A stretch of 64,000 bases of DNA from Methylovorus mays (GTDB lineage Bacteria > Pseudomonadota > Gammaproteobacteria > Burkholderiales > Methylophilaceae), in the NCBI RefSeq assembly GCF_020531915.1, contig NZ_JAJAVG010000004.1, positions 372,001-436,000 on the forward strand, in the 5' to 3' direction. Shown piece by piece: positions 8,960 to 15,946 of the stretch (its first letter is position 1; each line of letters starts with the position of its first letter). Under the pieces are notes generated by a model. That model did no database searches. It was given only the letters and a program-made list of their open reading frames with translations, and was not told the origin of the DNA. A program made the translations under genes and the position numbers.

Positions 8960-10072
8960 ATGCAATTTACTTCAGACAGCCCTGTGTTGCCCATTGATCT
9001 GCCAGCGTTGGCGCGGGATATCAAGCGCTGGGCGCAAGAGCTTGGGTTCAGCCAGCTTGGCATTACCGATACCGACCTCAGCGCCGCTGAGCCTGCCCAT
9101 CAGGCCTGGCTGGAAAAAGGATTTCATGGTGCCATGGATTATATGGCAAAACATGGCAGCAAACGTACCCGCCCGCAGGAATTAGTCCCGGGCACCTTAC
9201 GTATTTTGTCAGTCCGCATGAATTATCAGCCGCCAGCCACGCGCGACAGCTGGGAGGTCATGGCCGATGGAGAAAGCGCCTTTATTTCGCGTTATGCCCT
9301 GGGTCGGGATTATCACAAGGTATTGCGCAGTCGGTTGCAACAGCTGTGCGATCGCATTGCTGCCCACATTGCCCCGCTGACCGGCGACAGTTTTGATTAC
9401 CGCGTGTTTACCGATAGCGCGCCGGTACTCGAAGTTGAGTTGGCACAAAAAGCCGGGCTGGGCTGGCGCGGCAAGCACACCCTGCTGCTATCGCGCGATG
9501 CTGGTTCCTGGTTTTTTCTGGGGGAGATTTATACCAACCTGCCCTTGCCGGTGGATACGCCCGGGCAAAACCATTGCGGCACTTGCCACGCCTGCATGGA
9601 TATCTGCCCGACCCAGGCGATAGTCGCACCTTATGAAGTGGATGCCCGCCGCTGCATTTCGTATCTGACCATTGAACTCAAGGACAGCATTCCGGAAGCC
9701 CTGCGGCCGTTAATAGGCAATCGTGTCTATGGCTGTGATGACTGCCAACTGGCTTGCCCATGGAACAAGTTTGGCCAGCTGACCGCGCAGGAGGATTTTC
9801 ACGTGCGCCACGGCCTGGACAATGCCAGCCTGATGGAGCTGTTCGGCTGGGATGAGGCCACGTTCAAGGATCGCATGGCAGGCAGTGCCATTTACCGTAT
9901 TGGCCACGAACAATGGCTACGCAATATTGCCGTGGGCCTGGGCAATGCGCCGTCCAGCCCGGAGGTGGTCCGTGCCTTGAAGAAACGGCTGGATCACCCT
10001 TCCCCGCTGGTCAACGAGCATGTGCGCTGGGCGTTAAAACAGCATGAACATTTATCGGCGGCAGCGCTATAA
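8960..10072 (+). CDS. queG: Epoxyqueuosine reductase
   Basis: QueG reduces epoxyqueuosine to queuosine at position 34 of tRNAs with GUN anticodons, using cobalamin and two [4Fe-4S] clusters. The protein shows the bacterial-ferredoxin type clusters CGTCHACMDICP (about 206-216) and CDDCQLACPW (about 258-267), the GRDYH and YRVFTDSAPVLE segments of the cobalamin-binding core, and a C-terminal HEAT-like tail. The open frame extends upstream to 8897, which would lie inside tsaE; the ATG at 8960 is the most economical start, with GTG a few codons later as an alternative. It is divergent from tsaE, as in many Proteobacteria. Confidence 0.95.
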   Translation: MQFTSDSPVLPIDLPALARDIKRWAQELGFSQLGITDTDLSAAEPAHQAWLEKGFHGAMDYMAKHGSKRTRPQELVPGTLRILSVRMNYQPPATRDSWEVMADGESAFISRYALGRDYHKVLRSRLQQLCDRIAAHIAPLTGDSFDYRVFTDSAPVLEVELAQKAGLGWRGKHTLLLSRDAGSWFFLGEIYTNLPLPVDTPGQNHCGTCHACMDICPTQAIVAPYEVDARRCISYLTIELKDSIPEALRPLIGNRVYGCDDCQLACPWNKFGQLTAQEDFHVRHGLDNASLMELFGWDEATFKDRMAGSAIYRIGHEQWLRNIAVGLGNAPSSPEVVRALKKRLDHPSPLVNEHVRWALKQHEHLSAAAL

Positions 10073-10103
10073 TGCCGCACCTCAACTAGTGCCATAAACT
10101 CAA

Positions 10104-11723
10104 TTGTTTAATCCATCGGTTTTCCGTCGCCTGACGATTATTCTTCTGATAGCCCTTGGGCTTTTCATTCTGCTGACCTTTGAACAATACGGCATCAGTA
10201 ATGATGAAGAGGTGCAGCATATTTATGGGCGCTTGCTGCTGGATTTCTACACCTCCGGATTTGCCGATCAGGACGCATTCCACTATCGCAATCTCTACCT
10301 CTATGGCGGCTTCTTTGATCTGGTGGCAGCCGTGCTGGAGAAATTCGTTCCGATATGGATCTGGGATCTGCGCCATCTGCTTTCGGCCGCATTCGGCCTG
10401 TCTGGCATCATTGCTTCCTATAAAGCTGCTCGCCTGCTCGGCAATGAGCGCAGCGGGTTTATTGTGGCGGTGCTTCTTGCCATTACGGGCGCCTGGACAG
10501 GCGCCATGTTTACCCATACCAAGGATGTTCCGTTTGCCACCTGCATGGTGTGGGCACTGTATTACTCCATGCGCTTATCGCGCCAGCTGCCAAAGCCCAG
10601 CCTGGGCTTGTGCATCAAGCTCGGCATTGCCGTGGGGTGCGCCCTGGGTTTACGCATCGGCGGGGTATTCTCAGTGTTTTATTTGCTGCTGGCGGTCTTT
10701 ATTGGTGGCTGGCTCGCTGCCCCGGGCTTCCAGCAAAAATGGCAATACTGGCTCACCTCGGCCTGGCGCCTTTTGCCGGCAGGAATCACCGCCTTTGCCC
10801 TGATGGCACTGTTTTGGCCCTGGGGCGTCATGTCGCCAGAACATCCACTGCAGGCGGCTGAGGCCTTCTCGCACTTTGCCTTCAACATGCTGACCGTGAT
10901 GGATGGCGAAGTAATGAAGATCGGCGAAGTACCACGGGAGTATCTGCCCTCTTACTTGTTGGTGCGTCTGCCTGAAGTCTTCCTGCTTGGGCTGCTTGCG
11001 ATGATCATCATAGGCGCACGCCATATCCGCGAATGGCGGGTGCAGCATAAGCAATTCCTGCCGTGGTTGCTGGTGTGCGTTGCGGCGCTGTTCCCACTGA
11101 TGTTCATTTTGCTGGACAAGCCAGCGCTTTATAACGGTGTACGACACTTCACTTTCCTGATTCCACCACTCGCCATACTCTCCGGGCTGGGCCTCAGCAT
11201 GAGCTGGGATGCGCTGGCGAACTTTAGCAAACTGAGATGGCTGGCTGCCGGGGTGGTTACCGCTCTCACGGTGGCTACCACCGTCACCATGGTGCAGCTG
11301 CACCCCTATGAATATATCTACTACAACCGCTTGGCAGGTTCGATGCCCTATGCCGAAAGTCATTGGGAGGGGGATTATTGGTCAAGCAGCCTGCGTGAAG
11401 CCGCAGAGATACTGGAAGACAAGCTCCCCGAGCTGCAGTCCGTGGACAAGCAGGCTGGCGATGGTCTCAATCATGCACCTTATAAGGTGGCCGTTTGCGC
11501 AGAATCCATACAGGGCGATGCGTATCTGGATCATCGCTTCCAGATCACGAGTGACTGGGTCAGTGCGGACTTTTTTATTTCCAGCACCAATATGAACTGC
11601 GATAAAGTATTGCAAGGCAAGATTATTGGCACGGTGGAACGCATGGGCGCCGTTCTCGCAGTGGTGAAGGACAGGCGTAACCTGCATCCCAAGTACCGTT
11701 TCCCGCGCCCTGCCCCCCATTAA
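10104..11723 (+). CDS. GT-C family membrane glycosyltransferase (GT39/ArnT-like)
   Basis: A 539-residue polytopic membrane protein with about ten hydrophobic segments, the first at residues 9-27, directly followed by an acidic periplasmic loop motif SNDEEVQHIY as in PMT/ArnT-type GT-C enzymes that use polyprenyl-phosphate sugar donors. The C-terminal 130 residues after the last segment are soluble. The start is a TTG at 10104 after an in-frame stop at 10095; no Shine-Dalgarno is evident. It is followed 23 bases later by a GtrB/ArnC-like GT2 and then a YdjC deacetylase, which suggests it is the last enzyme, moving an undecaprenyl-phosphate amino sugar to an envelope acceptor, perhaps lipid A phosphate. 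The acceptor is inference. Confidence 0.75.
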   Translation: MFNPSVFRRLTIILLIALGLFILLTFEQYGISNDEEVQHIYGRLLLDFYTSGFADQDAFHYRNLYLYGGFFDLVAAVLEKFVPIWIWDLRHLLSAAFGLSGIIASYKAARLLGNERSGFIVAVLLAITGAWTGAMFTHTKDVPFATCMVWALYYSMRLSRQLPKPSLGLCIKLGIAVGCALGLRIGGVFSVFYLLLAVFIGGWLAAPGFQQKWQYWLTSAWRLLPAGITAFALMALFWPWGVMSPEHPLQAAEAFSHFAFNMLTVMDGEVMKIGEVPREYLPSYLLVRLPEVFLLGLLAMIIIGARHIREWRVQHKQFLPWLLVCVAALFPLMFILLDKPALYNGVRHFTFLIPPLAILSGLGLSMSWDALANFSKLRWLAAGVVTALTVATTVTMVQLHPYEYIYYNRLAGSMPYAESHWEGDYWSSSLREAAEILEDKLPELQSVDKQAGDGLNHAPYKVAVCAESIQGDAYLDHRFQITSDWVSADFFISSTNMNCDKVLQGKIIGTVERMGAVLAVVKDRRNLHPKYRFPRPAPH

Positions 11724-11746
11724 CCCGGACTCATGAGTCGACAATT

Positions 11747-12745
11747 ATGGTATTAGACCGCGCCTGCGCTAACCCACATATTACGGTGATTGTGCCTGCC
11801 TTCAATGAGGAAGCGGCCATCCACCTGACCCTGGAAAACATTGCCAACCAGCTGAACCAGCTTAGCCCCAATTGGGATATCGTTGTGATTGATGATGGCA
11901 GCCGCGATCGTACTGCGCAGATCGTGCGCAATATGCCGTCTTTCCTGAATACAACACTGGTCCGCTTTTCGCGGAATTTTGGCAAGGAATACGCCATCAG
12001 CGCGGGGCTCGAATATGCCACAGGCGACATCGTCGTCTGCATGGACGCAGATGGGCAACATTCGTCGGATCTGGTGTCCGACATGCTGGCGCAATGGCGC
12101 CAGGGCTACGACATGGTCTATGCAGTACGCAATGACCGCGCCGTGGAGTCCCGTTTCAAGCGCTGGGGATCACGCCTGTTTTATCGCGCCATCAGTCTTG
12201 GTGGTCAGATTCATATCCCGCGCGATGCAGGTGACTTCCGCCTGATGGATCGCAAAGTGGTGGATGCCTTGCGTGCGCTGCCCGAGCGCAATCGTTTCAT
12301 GAAAGGCATGTATGCCTGGGTCGGTTACAAGTCGATAGGCATTCCTTACACCCCCTTGCCTCGCCTGCATGGTGAAAGTGCCTTTTCTCGCCTGCGTCTG
12401 ATGAGCCTGGCGTGGACAGGCATTACCAGTTTTTCGGTCATTCCCTTGCGGCTCGCCAGCGCGGTGGGCGGCATATTGGCATTGCTGGCATTCATTTACG
12501 GCATGACGGTCGTGGTCGACAAGCTATTCCTGCATGAATCCATCCCTGGCTGGCCGACGACCATTGCCAGCATCATGTTCTTCTCAGGCGTGCAACTGCT
12601 GTTCATCGGCATTCTGGGCGAGTATCTCGCCCGTATTTACGATGAAGTCAAAGGACGTCCGCCCTACATCGTGGCCGAGGTGACAAGTCCACAAAAAGCG
12701 CAGTCGGCCCCCACCGAGAGCGAAGCTGCAGGCACAAGCGAGTAA
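11747..12745 (+). CDS. Polyprenyl-phosphate glycosyltransferase (GT2, GtrB/ArnC-like)
   Basis: A 332-residue GT2 enzyme that should transfer a sugar from a nucleotide donor to undecaprenyl phosphate on the cytoplasmic face. The GT-A domain has VIVPAFNEE near residue 15, IDDGSRDRT, the DxD-like MDADGQH (D100, D102) and DFRLMDRKV, and the PLPRLHGESAFS segment typical of GtrB/DPMS proteins. Two transmembrane helices follow (about 228-255 and 265-292), then IGILGEYLARIYDEVKGRP, a hallmark of this subfamily. It is the middle gene of a three-gene set with a GT-C transferase and a deacetylase. The sugar is not readable from sequence. Confidence 0.88.
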   Translation: MVLDRACANPHITVIVPAFNEEAAIHLTLENIANQLNQLSPNWDIVVIDDGSRDRTAQIVRNMPSFLNTTLVRFSRNFGKEYAISAGLEYATGDIVVCMDADGQHSSDLVSDMLAQWRQGYDMVYAVRNDRAVESRFKRWGSRLFYRAISLGGQIHIPRDAGDFRLMDRKVVDALRALPERNRFMKGMYAWVGYKSIGIPYTPLPRLHGESAFSRLRLMSLAWTGITSFSVIPLRLASAVGGILALLAFIYGMTVVVDKLFLHESIPGWPTTIASIMFFSGVQLLFIGILGEYLARIYDEVKGRPPYIVAEVTSPQKAQSAPTESEAAGTSE

Positions 12746-12751
12746 GCCGTG

Positions 12752-13567
12752 ATGCATCCCCTGGTCATCAGTGCCGATGATTATGCTTACCATCAGGCAG
12801 TCGATGATGGCATTCTGGGCCTGATTCGTCAGGGCAGACTCACCGCGACTTCGTGCATGGTGATGAGCCCACGCTGGCCAGAGGCAGCCAAAGCACTGAC
12901 CAGCGATATCCGGCAAAAAGCAGACATTGGATTGCACTTGGACTTTACCGAGTTCGGCGAACCGGTGTGCCAGCCTCTGTCCAGACTTATTCTTCGCAGC
13001 TTTTTGCATAGCCTGTCGGCCGAGGCAATTCGGCAGAACATCAAGGGGCAACTTGCCCGATTTGAAGAAGCCCTTGGTACCAGACCGGACTACATTGACG
13101 GTCATCAGCACGTGCATCAGCTTCCGCAAATTCGGCAGGCACTGCTCGACATCCTCAAACAGCGCTACGGCCAGCATGGTCCCTGGATAAGAATTTCCAA
13201 CCCGCCCCCTGCCGATGGCCTGAAAGGCCATATCATCCGCAGCCTGGGGGCGCAGGCACTTAAGCGGCACGCTATCAAGCAAGGTCTCCACTGCAGCAGC
13301 CGTTTGCTGGGCGTATATGATTTTAATGACAACGCAATGCCTTACATCGAGCGACTGCGTATCTGCCTGCAACAAGCGCAAAAAACCGATGGCATGCCTG
13401 TGCTGATGTGTCATCCGGCCCTGCCGGATAGCGCAGCGCCCGCCAGCGATCCGATTGCCCTCGCCCGTGGTGCCGAGTTTATCGCGCTGGCCAGTCCTGA
13501 TTTTGCGGCGCGGCTCAATGCGTTTGCCATTACGCCGGTACGCGGAAGCACATACCCGCCAGCATAG
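12752..13567 (+). CDS. YdjC/HpnK/NaxD-family carbohydrate deacetylase
   Basis: A 271-residue metal-dependent deacetylase of the ChbG/YdjC/HpnK family. Metal-binding residues are visible as ISADDYAYH (D9, D10), the histidine in GLHLDF, GHQHVHQ (H118, H122) and MCHPAL near the C-terminus. In Francisella (NaxD) and Bordetella (LgmC) such enzymes deacetylate an undecaprenyl-phosphate N-acetylhexosamine before it is added to lipid A, with a GT2 and an ArnT-like transferase, the same trio as here. HpnK in hopanoid clusters is an alternative, but no hopanoid gene is present. ATG at 12752 is preferred to the adjacent GTG at 12749. Confidence 0.85.
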   Translation: MHPLVISADDYAYHQAVDDGILGLIRQGRLTATSCMVMSPRWPEAAKALTSDIRQKADIGLHLDFTEFGEPVCQPLSRLILRSFLHSLSAEAIRQNIKGQLARFEEALGTRPDYIDGHQHVHQLPQIRQALLDILKQRYGQHGPWIRISNPPPADGLKGHIIRSLGAQALKRHAIKQGLHCSSRLLGVYDFNDNAMPYIERLRICLQQAQKTDGMPVLMCHPALPDSAAPASDPIALARGAEFIALASPDFAARLNAFAITPVRGSTYPPA

Positions 13568-13579
13568 ATTCAACATCCA

Positions 13580-13624
13580 CAGCCAATAAAAAAGCCCGGT
13601 ATCTCCGGGCTTTTTTATTGGCTG
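13580..13624. terminator. Bidirectional terminator, 20-bp stem
   Basis: Arms 13580-13599 and 13605-13624 are perfectly complementary around the loop TATCT. The GC core is GCCCGG/CCGGGC flanked by an A-run and a T-run, so it works in both directions, ending the deacetylase gene on plus and the secreted-protein gene on minus. Confidence 0.95.
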
Positions 13625-13633
13625 GTACATGCC

Positions 13634-14098
13634 TTATTTCTTTTTGTCCTTGGGTTTTACTGCAGTTGCCAGCGGTGCTTTCAGCACGCAATTTTCACTA
13701 CCGTAAACGCCGCCATTGTCATCGCCTTCGTAATACAGACGGCGGAAAGTCCAGTGACCTTGGGCATTCTTTTTCACCAAGGCCACGCCAGTGCTGTGAT
13801 CCAGGTTTTTCTTTTCCGAAAAATTGAAGCTGATGGCAAGGCGATTGCCATCAGCGGCCACCTGGCCGCGGTAGGTGACTGAATTTTCAGTTTCGACTTC
13901 GTAATGGTATGCACCAAAGGTACCAGCACTGCTGACGTTATTGAGACGCAAGGTAGCGGTAACGGTGTAATCCCCTACCTGATCATTATTACCCTTGCAT
14001 TCATACACTCCACTATAATTTTTGCCGGAAAAAGGAATTTTTGCTTGCGCAATACTGGCAACGCCCAGTAATGCGATGGCCAAAATGGTTTTTTTCAT
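13634..14098 (-). CDS. Hypothetical secreted protein
   Basis: I do not recognise this 154-residue protein. It has a clear signal peptide (KKTILAIALLGVASIAQA) with probable cleavage after AQA, and a mature part rich in aromatic and polar beta-strand-like segments with two cysteines (in YECKG and ENCVL) that could form a disulphide. The tail PKDKKK is lysine-rich. The mature length and pattern suggest a small periplasmic beta-sandwich or lipocalin-like fold, but that is a guess. It is monocistronic, sharing the terminator at 13580-13624 with the opposite operon, and faces away from the beta-glucan genes with a 201-base divergent gap. Confidence 0.8.
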   Translation of the reverse strand: MKKTILAIALLGVASIAQAKIPFSGKNYSGVYECKGNNDQVGDYTVTATLRLNNVSSAGTFGAYHYEVETENSVTYRGQVAADGNRLAISFNFSEKKNLDHSTGVALVKKNAQGHWTFRRLYYEGDDNGGVYGSENCVLKAPLATAVKPKDKKK

Positions 14099-14299
14099 TG
14101 GGTTGTTTCTCTACCAGTCATTTACAATTCTTTGCTATTGTAACGCGAAGCCACGCGATTCAGCAGGTATTTACAGGTTTCATTTTGTCATCGGCGGCCT
14201 CCTGCATTATTATTCGGAAGGATCTGCTCGCCTTGGCGTCTATCTGCTTTCAATATCCGTTTTTACCAAGAGTCTATACATCTTACCGCTCGGGAACCT

Positions 14300-15946
14300 A
14301 TGCCTAATGTCAGCACTCCACGATTGTGGATATACAGTATATTCAATTTAAGCCTGCTTGTTCTACTGGGTGCATGGCTCTGGTCTCAAAACAAACCGGT
14401 GAACCTGACGGAAGCCACGCTACCGGAAAGTGGCAAACTGCAATGCGTGTCCTATGCCCCGTATTACGGCAAAGACCAGACGCCTTTCATCAAAGGTACC
14501 GTGATCAGCCGTCAACAAATCGACCGCGATCTCGAATTACTGGCAAAGCGCTCTGAATGCGTACGCATCTATTCGGTCAGCCAGGGCCTGGACTATGTTC
14601 CTGAAGCCGCGGCGCGTTTAGGCCTTAAAGTATTGATGGGTGCCTGGATAGGGGCCGACAAGATCGAGAATGATCGCGAGGTTGCGCTGGCCATCAAGCT
14701 TGCCAATGAGTATCCGCAAGCAATCCGCGCCATGGTCATTGGCAATGAAGTACTGCTGCGCAAGGAGCAAACGGCAGAGCAACTCAAGGCGTACTTTGAT
14801 CAGGTCAAAGCCGCCACGCATGTGCCGATTACCTACGCTGACGTCTGGGAGTTCTGGTTAAAGCACAAAGAGCTGGAAAGCTCAGTGGATTTTGTCACCG
14901 TGCATGTATTGCCTTACTGGGAAGATGATCCACAACCGATTGAGCGAGCCATCAGCCATGCCACTGGCGTGATGCAGCGCCTGCAAGCCAGCTTTAGCAA
15001 GCCGTTGCTGATCGGCGAAACCGGTTGGCCCTCTGTTGGCCGTCAGCGCAATGGCTCGAAGCCTAGCCTGCTTAACCAGGCTGAATACATCCGGGCGTTT
15101 GTCAGCACGGCGCAACACAATGGCTGGCAATACAATGTGATTGAAGCGATGGATCAACCATGGAAGCGTGAGCTGGAAGGCGCTGTAGGAGGCTACTGGG
15201 GGCTTTACACCACCGATCTTGAGCCCAAGTTCCCATTCAATGGCCCAGTCAGCGAGCGTCATGACCAGCCAGCCGAGCTTGCCATCTGGCTGGCGGTGGG
15301 TGCAGTGGCCCTGATTCTGTTTACCTTGCTGGCCGATGAACGTCGTCTGCCTGCACTGATCGGTTCCGGCCTGCTGGGTGCGCTTGCCGGGCTGTGTGCC
15401 AGGTTGCAATGGCAATACCTGATTGAAGCCTGCCGCAACACGCTGGAATGGAGCCTGCTCGGGGGCGTCACCATCGCGGGCATATTGCTGCTGATTGCGA
15501 TACCCACACAGTTCAATCGCCAGTCGGACAGTGGAAACAAGCTGATCAAGCTTTGCATGTGGCTGATTGCCATCGGTGTATTTACCTGCTGCATGCTGAG
15601 CCTGCCGACGTTGCAGATCGTGAATATTTTCGGGCTGACCGATCCTTTTGCCACGCGCTGGCTGTTTGAGATTGATGGTCGCTATCGTGATTTCCCGCTG
15701 CCGCTGTATGCGCTGCCGGTTATCCAGCTGGCCATTGGCCTGACCATATTGAACATCAGCCGCAGCAATACATGGCGGCCTTACAAGGCACTCAACCTAC
15801 TGGCACTGGCCGCCATGGTGGCCTGCATTGCCTTTGAAACAGAAAACCGTCAGGCCATCGCCTGGTTGCTGCTGGTGCTGGCGACGACCTATGCCACCTG
15901 GCCCCGGACTACCCTTTTACACAAACTTAAAACGCTGAACGCCTAA
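14300..15946 (+). CDS. GH17-like membrane protein, beta-1,6-glucan synthase-like (NdvC-like)
   Basis: A 548-residue protein with an N-terminal signal anchor (about 10-28), a periplasmic GH17-like domain (about 45-310) with the two expected acidic residues in VIGNEVLL (E150) and LIGETGWPS (E240), and about seven C-terminal membrane helices (320-540). GH17 members here act as transglycosylases on beta-1,3-glucan and proteins of this architecture are usually called beta-(1,6)-glucan synthases. In Bradyrhizobium, NdvC of similar size works with NdvB in cyclic beta-1,3/1,6-glucan synthesis. It overlaps the next gene by one base (TAATG), so the two are translationally coupled. Confidence 0.82.
   Translation: MPNVSTPRLWIYSIFNLSLLVLLGAWLWSQNKPVNLTEATLPESGKLQCVSYAPYYGKDQTPFIKGTVISRQQIDRDLELLAKRSECVRIYSVSQGLDYVPEAAARLGLKVLMGAWIGADKIENDREVALAIKLANEYPQAIRAMVIGNEVLLRKEQTAEQLKAYFDQVKAATHVPITYADVWEFWLKHKELESSVDFVTVHVLPYWEDDPQPIERAISHATGVMQRLQASFSKPLLIGETGWPSVGRQRNGSKPSLLNQAEYIRAFVSTAQHNGWQYNVIEAMDQPWKRELEGAVGGYWGLYTTDLEPKFPFNGPVSERHDQPAELAIWLAVGAVALILFTLLADERRLPALIGSGLLGALAGLCARLQWQYLIEACRNTLEWSLLGGVTIAGILLLIAIPTQFNRQSDSGNKLIKLCMWLIAIGVFTCCMLSLPTLQIVNIFGLTDPFATRWLFEIDGRYRDFPLPLYALPVIQLAIGLTILNISRSNTWRPYKALNLLALAAMVACIAFETENRQAIAWLLLVLATTYATWPRTTLLHKLKTLNA

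Noticed and set aside
12584-13630. 348-codon frame antisense to the GT2/deacetylase junction
   Set aside because: It spans two real genes and a terminator; no domain visible.
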